Shown: positions 1 through 6,885, numbered from the stretch's first letter. The stretch: DNA of 10,823 nucleotides from Rhodocyclaceae bacterium UBA5602 (GCA_002424865.1 DILC01000088.1:12009-22831), one strand, 5' to 3'. Numbers and translations: made by a program. Notes: generated by a model not told the origin, from the sequence alone.

Positions 1-14
1 CCCGCCCCTCCCAT

Positions 15-32
15 CCTCCCCTCCCGGGGAGG
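15..32. repeat. Perfect inverted repeat, 7-bp stem
   Basis: CCTCCCC and GGGGAGG flank a TCCC loop. No T-run follows, so it is not a classical terminator. The same place in the third repeat copy (2281-2298) also forms a perfect 7-bp stem, with different bases in the arms (CCTTCCC/GGGAAGG around TCGC). This suggests the hairpin is a feature of the repeat family. Confidence 0.6.
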
Positions 33-96
33 CGAACCCGCCCCTCCCATCCGCGAGGCGAGACACGGTCGGCTTTGCACAGCCAGCCGGCGGCGG

Positions 97-114
97 CGCG
101 ACGCAGGCGTCGCG
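97..114. repeat. Perfect inverted repeat, 8-bp stem
   Basis: CGCGACGC and GCGTCGCG are separated by AG, so the hairpin would really close with a CAGG loop and a 7-bp stem. It lies between the partial C-rich repeat units and the main body of repeat copy A. Together with the neighbouring CGGCT/AGCCG arms near 69-90 it gives the region a REP/BIME-like look. No T-run follows. Confidence 0.55.
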
Positions 115-126
115 AATTCCCGCCTG

Positions 127-206
127 CCCCCTCGCGGCAAGGCGTTTATCCGGCGCGCTGCGCCCTGTCGTGACACAGCGCGCTTGCCCCAAGCCTTTCA
201 CGTTAA
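127..206 (+). repeat. Dispersed intergenic repeat, copy A (before thiD)
   Basis: First of three related intergenic copies, all on the plus strand. From 129 to 206 it aligns without gaps to 2285-2362 with 63 of 78 identical bases, and to 1428-1503 with about 67 of 78 (two single-base gaps), counted by hand. It ends in CCAAGCCTTTCACGTTAA (189-206), identical in all copies. Unlike the other two, it lies 181 bases before the start codon of its gene. It contains no coding frame of its own. Confidence 0.85.
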
Positions 207-217
207 CCCAAGCGGCG

Positions 218-236
218 CCTGTCATAAAGCGACAGG
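218..236. repeat. Inverted repeat, 6-bp stem, just after repeat copy A
   Basis: CCTGTC and GACAGG flank a 7-base loop (ATAAAGC) and are followed on the plus strand by TTTG. The stem is short and the T-run weak, so termination or attenuation is possible but not shown. Confidence 0.35.
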
Positions 237-375
237 TTTGCGTTGCTTTGCGCGCGTCATCTCGCCTGATGGGCCATAGCGCCTTGCAGCCAACATGGCC
301 ATGACAGCCTTTTTCATCGCTTCGCCAACCGCTTTACCGATAGGCCACCAATAAGCCGCCCTGAATTTTTCCCAT

Positions 376-382
376 GAGGAAG
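376..382 (+). promoter_or_regulatory. Ribosome binding site of thiD
   Basis: GAGGAAG lies five bases before the ATG at 388 and supports that start. It is the only clear Shine-Dalgarno among the three genes of the thiD-thiE-hemL group. Confidence 0.7.
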
Positions 383-387
383 CTTCA

Positions 388-1356
388 ATGAACATCTCAC
401 CGAACAAAAACGAAGCGCCCCCCATCGTCCTGGCCTTCGCAGGCTCCGACCCCACCAGTGGTGCCGGACTGCAGGCAGATATGCTCACGCTGGCCAGCCT
501 GGGCTGCCATCCGGTCACCGTGGTCACGGCCATTACCGTGCAAGACACCGCAGGCGTTGAAGACATCCTGCCCATGTCTGCGGACTGGGTAGCCGACCAG
601 GCACGCGCGCTACTCGAAGACATGCCCATTGCCGCCTTCAAGATCGGCATGCTGGGCAGCGTGGAAACCATTGCCGCGATTGCTGAAATCATTGCCGATT
701 ATCCGGATATTCCTTTAGTGCTCGACCCCGTCCTCGCCTCGGGGCGGGGTGACGCATTCACTGACGACGACATGATCGAAGCCATCAACACGCTTTTGTT
801 ACCGCAGACCACTATCCTCACCCCCAACAGCCTGGAAGCCCGGCGTCTGGTGCAGCAGCCCGATGAAGACCAGGGCGACGCCGATGACCAGGGCGATCAG
901 GACTTGCACAACGCAGACAGCCCTGCCGACACGCCCTCAGCGCCCGCCCCCGACCTGGCCCAATGCGCCCATGCGCTCATTGACGCAGGTTGCGAATATG
1001 TCCTGATTACAGGCACACACGAAGACACCGAACAAGTCGTAAACACCTTATATGGCAGCCACGGTGTCGTGCGCACCGACCGCTGGGAACGCTTGCCCGG
1101 CAGCTATCATGGCTCGGGCTGCACGCTGGCTGCAGCCATTGCAGCGCATCTGGCGCACGGCATAGACCTGGCAGAAGCCGTTGTCGGCGCACAGGAATAC
1201 ACTTGGCAGTCCCTCGCCGCCGGTTTTCGTCCGGGTATGGGACAATTCATTCCCGACCGCATGTTCTGGTCGCATGACATAGACGACGAAGACGAGGAAA
1301 AAAAGGAAGAACAGGCCGCCAGCGCAGGCAAACCTGCAATTAATAACAAGCACTGA
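388..1356 (+). CDS. thiD: Hydroxymethylpyrimidine / phosphomethylpyrimidine kinase
   Basis: ThiD phosphorylates HMP and then HMP-P to HMP-PP, the pyrimidine half of thiamine; it is cytoplasmic and of the ribokinase fold. Visible family signatures are AGSDPTSGAGLQAD (residues 18-31, substrate site), DPVLASGRGDAF (113-124), TPNSLEARRL (145-154) and YHGSGCTLAAA (240-250), the last carrying the anion-hole loop and Cys245. At 322 residues it is longer than the usual roughly 260-270. The excess is an Asp/Gln/Pro/Ala-rich insert at about 156-191 and a charged tail from about 296 (DIDDEDEEKKEEQ). The insert DNA contains GACCAGGGCGA twice, 18 bases apart (868-878, 886-896), which looks like slippage. 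The ATG at 388 is chosen because GAGGAAG precedes it. thiE follows in the same direction after a gap that contains repeat copy B. Identification is firm. Confidence 0.96.
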   Translation: MNISPNKNEAPPIVLAFAGSDPTSGAGLQADMLTLASLGCHPVTVVTAITVQDTAGVEDILPMSADWVADQARALLEDMPIAAFKIGMLGSVETIAAIAEIIADYPDIPLVLDPVLASGRGDAFTDDDMIEAINTLLLPQTTILTPNSLEARRLVQQPDEDQGDADDQGDQDLHNADSPADTPSAPAPDLAQCAHALIDAGCEYVLITGTHEDTEQVVNTLYGSHGVVRTDRWERLPGSYHGSGCTLAAAIAAHLAHGIDLAEAVVGAQEYTWQSLAAGFRPGMGQFIPDRMFWSHDIDDEDEEKKEEQAASAGKPAINNKH

Positions 1357-1408
1357 CAAATAAATGCAATGCCGACAACTGCCGCCCACGCGAAAGGCAG
1401 CATCAAGA

Positions 1409-1503
1409 CCCGCCCCCTCCCATCCTCCCCTCGCGGCAAGGCTTCTATCCGGCTCGCCGCGCCCGGCATGACACAGCGCACTTGTCCAAGCCTTTCACGT
1501 TAA
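1409..1503 (+). repeat. Dispersed intergenic repeat, copy B (between thiD and thiE)
   Basis: This is the longest intact-looking copy. It begins with the C-rich unit CCCGCCCCCTCCCATCC (1409-1425), continues through CCCTCGCGGCAAGG and TATCCGG, and ends in CCAAGCCTTTCACGTTAA (1486-1503). It ends 17 bases before the likely thiE ATG. Compared with copies A and C it has two single-base deletions, one of them beside the 18-mer. The changes are single-base indels not multiples of three, which argues against a coding repeat. Confidence 0.85.
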
Positions 1504-1520
1504 TAGAACCCATTCAACGC

Positions 1521-2225
1521 ATGAAACTCTCCGGTCTTTACGCCATTACCCTGGATGACCCTATCCTGCCCCGGCTCTCAGCGTTGGTGCAGGCAGCCCT
1601 CAAAGGTGGTACACCTTACGTGCAATACCGCAACAAAACCGCCTCAAAGCCCCTACGGCGCGCCCAGGCCGCTGAATTGCTGCGTATTTGCCGCGCAGCG
1701 GGCGCCAGGCTCATCATCAACGATGACGTTTGGCTCGCGGTAGAAGTCGGCGCTGACGGCGCGCACATCGGGCGGGATGATGCCCCCGGCGGCTCGCTGG
1801 CCGCTGCCCGCCATGCCCTGGGGCCCAACCGGATTCTGGGCGTCTCGTGCTATGGCGACCTTGACCGCGCCGCCGAAGCCGCACAAGCGGGCGCAGACTA
1901 TCTGGCCTTTGGCGCAATGTACCCGTCCAACACCAAACCCGATGCAGTGCTCGCCCCGCTGGAACTATTAACCCAGGCCAGGCAGCGCTTTGGCCTGCCC
2001 ATTGCGGCCATTGGCGGCATTACGCCGGAAAACGCGCCCGCCGTACTTGACGCAGGGGCAGACTTGTTAGCGGTAGCCAGCAGCCTGTTTGATGTCATGG
2101 ACATACAATCGCGCGCCAAAACTTTTGGTGATTTGTTCTTGTCGCCCCAGCCCACGCCAGCGCAAGCCTTGGCCCCCTGTCCAAGCCAAGCCCAAGCGAT
2201 CCACCCGCCCAGCCCTAAGCGCTGA
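1521..2225 (+). CDS. thiE: Thiamine-phosphate synthase
   Basis: ThiE condenses HMP-PP with thiazole phosphate carboxylate to thiamine phosphate, releasing pyrophosphate, in a TIM-barrel. Family landmarks are YVQYRNK (33-39), LIINDDVWLA (64-73, with the metal-binding Asp), AHIGRDD (81-87), GVSCYG (107-112), ADYLAFGAMYPSNTK (125-139) and IAAIGGITPEN (161-171). The barrel ends near residue 207; the last 27 residues are a Pro/Ala/Gln-rich tail not typical of the family. I choose the ATG at 1521 because the product then starts MKLSGLYAIT, as ThiE proteins normally do. A TTG at 1482 is in frame but would add 13 residues encoded by the repeat. No good Shine-Dalgarno precedes either start. It works directly after ThiD in the same pathway. 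Confidence 0.95.
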   Translation: MKLSGLYAITLDDPILPRLSALVQAALKGGTPYVQYRNKTASKPLRRAQAAELLRICRAAGARLIINDDVWLAVEVGADGAHIGRDDAPGGSLAAARHALGPNRILGVSCYGDLDRAAEAAQAGADYLAFGAMYPSNTKPDAVLAPLELLTQARQRFGLPIAAIGGITPENAPAVLDAGADLLAVASSLFDVMDIQSRAKTFGDLFLSPQPTPAQALAPCPSQAQAIHPPSPKR

Positions 2226-2275
2226 TACCGGCCTGCCGCGATATGTATTCCTCAACTGATGCAATAAAACTAGCG

Positions 2276-2362
2276 CCCATCCTTCCCTCGCGGGAAGGCC
2301 TCTATCCGTCTCCCTGCGCCCGGTTAGTACCCGGCGCATTTGCCCCAAGCCTTTCACGTTAA
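2276..2362 (+). repeat. Dispersed intergenic repeat, copy C (between thiE and hemL)
   Basis: Third copy, from CCCATCC to the shared CCAAGCCTTTCACGTTAA (2345-2362). Its 5' part forms a perfect hairpin (CCTTCCC, TCGC, GGGAAGG at 2281-2298). The copy ends four bases before the hemL ATG, so it forms the whole immediate leader of hemL. It matches copy A at 63 of 78 positions without a gap. Confidence 0.85.
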
Positions 2363-2366
2363 AACC

Positions 2367-3650
2367 ATGACCGAAAACGAACGCCTGTTTGCCCGCGCCC
2401 AGCGCACCATTCCCGGTGGCGTGAATTCCCCCGTGCGCGCCTTTCGTTCCGTCGGCGGCACCCCCCCCTTTTTCGCGCGTGGCGCAGGCGCCCAGGTGTG
2501 GGACGCCGATGGCAATGCCTATATCGACTACGTTGGCTCCTGGGGGCCGCTGATTCTCGGCCATGCCGACCCGGCCACCGTGTTAGCCGTACAAGCCGCC
2601 GCTGCCAACGGCTTATCGTTTGGCGCCCCCACGGCGGGCGAAGTGGAGCTTGCCGAACTGCTCACGCGCCTTGTGCCCAGCATGGACATGGTGCGGCTGG
2701 TGTCCTCCGGCACCGAAGCCACCATGAGCGCGATTCGCCTGGCGCGCGGCCACACCGGGCGTGACACGCTGATCAAATTTGAAGGCTGCTACCACGGCCA
2801 CAGCGACAGCCTGCTGGTCAAGGCCGGTTCGGGCATGCTGACCCTTGGCAACCCATCCTCCGCTGGCGTACCGGCCGATTTGGCGCGCCACACCCTGGTG
2901 CTCGATTACAACGACACCGAAGGCCTGCATGACGCTTTTGCCAACGAAGGCGACCGCATCGCGGGCGTGATTGTCGAACCTGTCGCTGGCAACATGAATC
3001 TGGTTGCGCCCCGCCTGGAATTCCTCACCACCTTGCGCGACTTATGCACGCGTTATGGCACGGTACTGATTTTCGATGAAGTAATGACCGGCTTTCGCGT
3101 CGGCCTTGGTTCCGCCCAAGGCTTGTACGGCATCACGCCGGACTTATCCACCTTCGGCAAGATCATCGGCGGCGGCATGCCGCTCGGCGCTTTTGGCGGG
3201 CGGCGCGAGATCATGGAAAAAATCGCCCCGTCAGGCCCCGTGTATCAAGCGGGCACGCTCTCGGGCAACCCACTCTCGGTCGCCGCAGGCCTGGCCACGC
3301 TGCGGCAGCTGCAGGCGCCCGGCTTTTACGCGGCGCTAAGTGATAAAACCCGCACGCTGACCGATGGATTAACCGCCGCAGCCCGGCATCACGGCGTGCC
3401 ATTTTCAGCGCAAGCCATCGGCGGCATGTTCGGCCTGTATTTTGCCGCCACGCCACCTGCCACCTATGCAGAAGTCATGGCCATGGATGTCCCTGCCTTT
3501 AATGCGTTCTATCACGCCATGCTGGATTTGGGCATTTATCTCGCACCCTCCGCCTTTGAAGCCGGATTTGTCTCCGCCGCGCACACGCCTGCCGACCTTG
3601 CCGCAACGCTGGCTGCGGCAAACCAAGCCTTCGCAACGCTTAAAAAATAA
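2367..3650 (+). CDS. hemL: Glutamate-1-semialdehyde 2,1-aminomutase
   Basis: HemL turns glutamate-1-semialdehyde into 5-aminolevulinate, the tetrapyrrole precursor of the C5 pathway, as a cytoplasmic PLP enzyme of aminotransferase class III. The product has 427 residues, the usual length. Landmarks are TIPGGVNSPVRAF (14-26), VSSGTEATMSAIRLAR (starting near 112), the YHGHSD loop, the PLP-ring aspartate in IFDEVMTGFRVG, and STFGKIIGGGMPLGAFGG, whose Lys265 is the PLP-binding lysine and has the same number as in the E. coli enzyme. The ATG at 2367 gives the standard MTENERLF start; an in-frame TTG at 2340 would add nine residues encoded by repeat copy C. No Shine-Dalgarno is visible. thiE lies upstream on the same strand and corA converges from the other side. 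Confidence 0.97.
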   Translation: MTENERLFARAQRTIPGGVNSPVRAFRSVGGTPPFFARGAGAQVWDADGNAYIDYVGSWGPLILGHADPATVLAVQAAAANGLSFGAPTAGEVELAELLTRLVPSMDMVRLVSSGTEATMSAIRLARGHTGRDTLIKFEGCYHGHSDSLLVKAGSGMLTLGNPSSAGVPADLARHTLVLDYNDTEGLHDAFANEGDRIAGVIVEPVAGNMNLVAPRLEFLTTLRDLCTRYGTVLIFDEVMTGFRVGLGSAQGLYGITPDLSTFGKIIGGGMPLGAFGGRREIMEKIAPSGPVYQAGTLSGNPLSVAAGLATLRQLQAPGFYAALSDKTRTLTDGLTAAARHHGVPFSAQAIGGMFGLYFAATPPATYAEVMAMDVPAFNAFYHAMLDLGIYLAPSAFEAGFVSAAHTPADLAATLAAANQAFATLKK

Positions 3651-3789
3651 AAAGCCGGCGCCGATGAACCAACGGATGCCCCCCTGCACAGCAAGAAGGG
3701 GCAGGAGCCTGCCCGCGTAGCTAGAGATGCGCCACAAGGCGGCCGGACAGAAGTTTGCGGCAACAGCGCCGTCCGGGGCAGCCAACTGG
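3651..3789. terminator. Convergent hemL/corA spacer with hairpins
   Basis: Two inverted repeats stand out. GGGCAG (3699-3704) and CTGCCC (3709-3714) close a GAGC loop; read on the minus strand this stem is followed by CTTCTTG, so it could end corA transcripts. CCGGAC (3743-3748) and GTCCGG (3771-3776) form a second stem with a 22-base loop. Neither has a strong T-run, so termination is inferred mainly from position between convergent genes. Confidence 0.35.
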
Positions 3790-5148
3790 CTAGCGCAGCC
3801 AGCCCTTCTTGCGGAACACGGCGAATGGCACACCAACGGAAATCACCATCAGGGCGATGGAATATAAATACCCGTAAGACCAGTCCAGTTCAGGCATGTA
3901 TTTAAAGTTCATGCCGTAGATGCTGGCGATCAAGGTTGGCGGCAGCAAGGCGACCGAGGCCACTGAAAAAATCTTGATGATCTTGTTCTGGTTGATGTTG
4001 ATAAAGCCCACCACCGCATCCATCAGGAAGTTGATCTTGTTAAAGATGAAGGCCGTGTGGCCATCCAGCGATTCAATGTCGCGCAGGATCTGCCGCGCAT
4101 CCTCATGCTGATTGGGCGCGAGCAAGCGGCCGCGGATCAGGAATGACAAAGCGCGGCGCGTATCCAGCACATTGCGCCGGATGCGCCCGTTCAAATCCTC
4201 TTCCTTGGCAATGTCAGCCAGAATCGACGCCGCTTCCGCATCGGTCACGTTGGTGCTCAACACCTTGCGCCCCACGGCTTCCAGCTCGGCATACACATCC
4301 TCCAAGGCATCGGCGGAATACTCCACATCGGCGGCATACAAATCCAGCAACACGTCCTTGCCATCCGACACATAGCCCGGCTGGATGCGCGCGCGCAAAC
4401 GCTGCAAGCGGAATACCGGCAACTCCTCATCGCGCACGGAAAACAGAATATTCTGATGCAGCACAAACGCCACCGGCACATTGCGCGATTCGTCCGCCTT
4501 GTCGAGCAAAAAATCCGAATGCAAATGCACCTCGCCGCTATCCGCGATATAAAACCGCGCGGATTCTTCCAGATCGGAAATATCGTCGGTATCGGGCAAT
4601 TTGAGGTCGAAAATCTCTTTCACCCAGGCGCGCTCTTCAGCCGAGGGCGCGATCACATCCACCCAGATCGGCTGCGTTGCGGCAAGCTCCGCCCGGCTTT
4701 CCACCGGAATCTGCCGCAGGCGCCCATTCTGCAATTCAAAGGCGTTGAGCATGATGGGCTTGCGGCGCGGCACATGCGTTGCCGCCAAGGTTTCGCGCAC
4801 CGCCTCGGACAGCTCATCCAGAATTTCCATGCCCCGCTCAGGCGCCACCAGGTCCCACACCTGCAGGCTCTCATCCTGCGGCAGCGCTTCCAGAATGCGC
4901 GCCACATTCGCTGGCGACATGTTCGCGAGCTTATCGCGCAAGGCACTCAAATGCTGCTTATGCACCATGTTTTCAATCAAGGCCTGACGCGGCATATCCT
5001 GCCTTTGCACCAGACTTTCCACCCGTTTTTGCTGCGCCAGCAAGGTTTGCACTTCATGCAAGCTATCCTGCACCGCTGCCAGACGCTGCGCATCATCCGG
5101 TGGATTACTGGTCTCTGGCAAAGCATTCGGGTCGATAGGCGAGGTCAT
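3790..5148 (-). CDS. corA: CorA-family magnesium transporter with MgtE-N-like N-terminal region
   Basis: CorA proteins are homopentameric inner-membrane channels for Mg2+ (also Co2+, Ni2+). The C-terminus is diagnostic: a membrane helix at about 392-410, the signature YGMNFKYMPEL with GMN at 412-414, a second helix at about 426-445 and a basic end (RKKGWLR). The cytoplasmic CorA domain begins near 160 (IWVDVIAPSAEERAWV). The protein has 452 residues, well over the roughly 315-350 of simple CorA. The extra N-terminal part has LRDKLANMSPANVARILEAL (70-89) followed by Pro90 and EILDELSEAV (108-117), which resembles the helical MgtE N domain. I choose the ATG at 5148; a GTG at 5205 would add 19 residues. 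It is separated from the mtgA cluster by 148 bases and probably has its own promoter: TAGAAT at about 5228-5233 (minus) could be a -10 box. Confidence 0.92.
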   Translation of the reverse strand: MTSPIDPNALPETSNPPDDAQRLAAVQDSLHEVQTLLAQQKRVESLVQRQDMPRQALIENMVHKQHLSALRDKLANMSPANVARILEALPQDESLQVWDLVAPERGMEILDELSEAVRETLAATHVPRRKPIMLNAFELQNGRLRQIPVESRAELAATQPIWVDVIAPSAEERAWVKEIFDLKLPDTDDISDLEESARFYIADSGEVHLHSDFLLDKADESRNVPVAFVLHQNILFSVRDEELPVFRLQRLRARIQPGYVSDGKDVLLDLYAADVEYSADALEDVYAELEAVGRKVLSTNVTDAEAASILADIAKEEDLNGRIRRNVLDTRRALSFLIRGRLLAPNQHEDARQILRDIESLDGHTAFIFNKINFLMDAVVGFININQNKIIKIFSVASVALLPPTLIASIYGMNFKYMPELDWSYGYLYSIALMVISVGVPFAVFRKKGWLR

Positions 5149-5276
5149 GGTAGAGATACACTCAAAAAGCGTTAGGGATAAGTACGGCAAGCACCGCGGC
5201 GGCACCCGCTTTACTCACACGGCGGTTATTCTAGCTGTGCCCGAGGCATTTCTCGTGGCTTGCGCCATGGGCTGTT

Positions 5277-5302
5277 TTGCCACTACCTGCTTGCCACTAC
5301 CT
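5277..5302 (-). repeat. 14-bp-period tandem duplication over the mtgA stop codon
   Basis: TTGCCACTACCT (plus-strand spelling) occurs at 5277-5288 and 5291-5302. The second copy contains the mtgA stop (CTA at 5297-5299, TAG on the coding strand). It looks like a small recent duplication at the gene's 3' end. Confidence 0.6.
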
Positions 5303-5995
5303 GGGCACATCCGAATACCGCATGCGCGCCAGAATGCGCGCCGTGCGCCGGTCCATGTAAGCTGAATAGGGCGCCTTGCCCAGGCGGCGCGGCGCGGGCA
5401 GCATCACAGCTAACCTGGCCGCCTGGGCTGCGCTCAATTGGCTGGCCGGAACGCCAAAATAATGCTTTGCTGCCGCCTCTGCGCCAAAGATGCCCTCCCC
5501 CCATTCCACCACGTTAAGGTACACCTCCAGAATGCGCCGCTTATCCCACAGCAGCTCCAGCCACAGCGTAATGATCGCCTCTTCACCCTTGCGCAAGACA
5601 GATTTGCTCGGCGAGAGCAGCAGGTTTTTGGCCAGTTGCTGAGTAATCGTTGAGCCGCCGGCCACCACGCGGCCTTTTTTCTGGTTTTTTTCGATGGCAT
5701 TCTGGATACCCTCCCAGTCGAAACCTTCGTGGTCGATAAATTTATCGTCTTCCGAAGCCACCACCGCGCGCTTCAAATGCACGGAAATTTTTTCATAGGG
5801 AACCCATTGCCGCTTCAATGCCGCCGCCGGGTTTTTCTCCCGCAGCGCGGACAGCTGCTGGCTTTGAAAACTCGTCATGCCCGGATTCATCCACTTCCAC
5901 CACACCACCCAACCGGCATACCACAGCTGCCACACCAGCAGCAGGCCGATCAACCACAGCAGCGCAAGCTTTAAGCCATGTGGCGCGGGTCTCAT
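5297..5995 (-). CDS. mtgA: Monofunctional peptidoglycan glycosyltransferase
   Basis: MtgA polymerises lipid II into glycan strands on the periplasmic side of the inner membrane; it has the GT51 domain without a transpeptidase. The 232-residue product has an N-terminal membrane anchor (about 9-32), then the GT51 motifs in order: VVASEDDKFIDHEGFDW (78-94, catalytic Glu82), VAGGSTITQQLAKNL (111-125), LRKGEEAIITLWLE (134-147), KRRILEVYLNVVEWG (152-166) and GIFGAEAAAKHYFG (168-181). Length and order match the family. Its ATG overlaps the aroE stop by four bases (ATGA), so the two are probably translationally coupled, and no strong Shine-Dalgarno is seen. It is last in the minus-strand cluster. Confidence 0.96.
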   Translation of the reverse strand: MRPAPHGLKLALLWLIGLLLVWQLWYAGWVVWWKWMNPGMTSFQSQQLSALREKNPAAALKRQWVPYEKISVHLKRAVVASEDDKFIDHEGFDWEGIQNAIEKNQKKGRVVAGGSTITQQLAKNLLLSPSKSVLRKGEEAIITLWLELLWDKRRILEVYLNVVEWGEGIFGAEAAAKHYFGVPASQLSAAQAARLAVMLPAPRRLGKAPYSAYMDRRTARILARMRYSDVPR

Positions 5996-6885
5996 GCGGA
6001 ATCCATTGCGCCATCCAGCGCCGCGCGCAAAGCCGCCCGCACGGGCGCCGTTTCCGGCCGCACCCCGCGCCAGACAAAAAATGCCTCGGCTGCCTGCTCA
6101 ACCAGCATCCCCAAGCCATCGGCTACCCGTACCTGGCCAGCCTGGGCGGCACCCGCAACCCTTGCCGCCTGCATGAAGCGCGTCTGGCGGCCATACACCA
6201 TCTCATACGCCAAGGCGCCGGGTGAAAAAGTCGGCGCTGGCAACACGGCGTCGGTGAGCCCGGCTGATGTCGCGTTAATCACCACATCGAATGCCTGTCC
6301 GGCAAGCAACTCAAACCCGCCGCCGACCAGCGCGCATTGATGCCCCGCGGAGGCAAAAGCATCGGCTAACGCACGGGCGGTGGCAGCCGTCCGATTGGCA
6401 ATCACGATAGCGGCCGGCGCCTCGTTCTGCAGTGGCAGAATCACCCCGCGCGCCGCACCGCCCGCACCCAGGATCAAAATGCGCTTGCCCGCCAGCGGCA
6501 CCCCCAGATTGTGCGTGATGTCGCGCACCAATCCCGCCCCGTCGGTGTTGTCTCCAGCAATCTCGCGGCCTTCCGCAGCGCCATGAAAACTCAGTGTATT
6601 CACCGCCCCCGCCGCCTTGGCGCGCGGCGTTAATTGCTGCGCCAGGGCAAATGCTTCTATCTTGAAGGGCACGGTCACATTCGCCCCTTGGCCGCCTGCC
6701 GCGATAAATGCCTTGACCGCCGCAGCAAAGCCATCCAGCGGTGCGCAAATCGCCTCATAGTGCATCGCCTGCGCCGTTTGCGCGGCAAACATCGCGTGAA
6801 TCCTGGGCGACAAGCTATGCGCCACGGGATGGCCAAAAACGGCGTAACGATCCCTGCTTGATTCAGTATCCAACTCAGTTGCCAT
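5992..6885 (-). CDS. aroE: Shikimate dehydrogenase (NADP+)
   Basis: AroE reduces 3-dehydroshikimate to shikimate with NADPH in aromatic amino acid synthesis (cytoplasm). Visible motifs: FGHPVAHSLSPRIHAMF (17-33, shikimate-binding serines), GANVTVPFK (67-75, catalytic Lys75), GDNTDGAGL (111-119, catalytic Asp115), the NADP-binding glycine loop LGAGGAARG (139-147), NRT (164-166), NATSAGL (204-210) and DGLGMLVEQAAEAF near the end. The product has 297 residues, slightly over the usual ~270-290. The ATG at 6885 is chosen because AGGA (6894-6897 on the minus strand) lies eight bases upstream; an ATG at 6894 would overlap that site. The start overlaps the end of the TonB-like gene by 11 bases, and its stop overlaps mtgA. 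Confidence 0.96.
   Translation of the reverse strand: MATELDTESSRDRYAVFGHPVAHSLSPRIHAMFAAQTAQAMHYEAICAPLDGFAAAVKAFIAAGGQGANVTVPFKIEAFALAQQLTPRAKAAGAVNTLSFHGAAEGREIAGDNTDGAGLVRDITHNLGVPLAGKRILILGAGGAARGVILPLQNEAPAAIVIANRTAATARALADAFASAGHQCALVGGGFELLAGQAFDVVINATSAGLTDAVLPAPTFSPGALAYEMVYGRQTRFMQAARVAGAAQAGQVRVADGLGMLVEQAAEAFFVWRGVRPETAPVRAALRAALDGAMDSA

Larger units (their letters stand above)
1..387. other. Gene-free palindrome-rich leader upstream of thiD
   Basis: I find no convincing gene in this stretch. It holds a 16-base C-rich unit (CCCGCCCCTCCCATCC) twice, at 1-16 and 37-52, with a near-identical version at 1409-1425 at the start of the second repeat copy. It also holds perfect inverted repeats at 15-32, 97-114 and 218-236, and the first full repeat copy ending at 206. 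From 207 to 387 there is a plus-strand reading frame of 19 codons (295-354) and an antisense frame, both too weak to call. No TPP riboswitch core (CTGAGA and partner) is visible before thiD. Confidence 0.6.

Noticed and set aside
295..354. A 19-codon plus-strand frame (MAMTAFFIASPTALPIGHQ) before thiD, considered as a leader peptide
   Set aside because: No Shine-Dalgarno, no run of regulatory codons, and no paired terminator or antiterminator hairpins.
207..387. TPP riboswitch before thiD
   Set aside because: A stretch near 269-285 faintly recalls the 3' core, but the CTGAGA partner and the paired stems are missing.
222..692. Antisense frame over the thiD 5' end and leader (156 codons, minus strand)
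   Set aside because: Most of it is the shadow of thiD codons, its likely start lies inside thiD, and the part outside thiD has no recognisable domain.
1482..1520. TTG start for thiE encoded within the repeat
   Set aside because: The family start MKLSGLYAIT is at 1521, and the extra residues come from the non-coding repeat; the matching extension of hemL is in a different repeat frame.
127..2362. Repeat copies as insertion sequences or a CRISPR array
   Set aside because: The copies are too short for a transposase gene, differ internally, are about 1 kb apart with genes between, and show no clear terminal inverted repeats or target duplications.
5149..5205. GTG start giving CorA 19 more residues
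   Set aside because: The added segment (MPPRCLPYLSL and on) has no family resemblance, and the ATG at 5148 gives a more natural soluble start.
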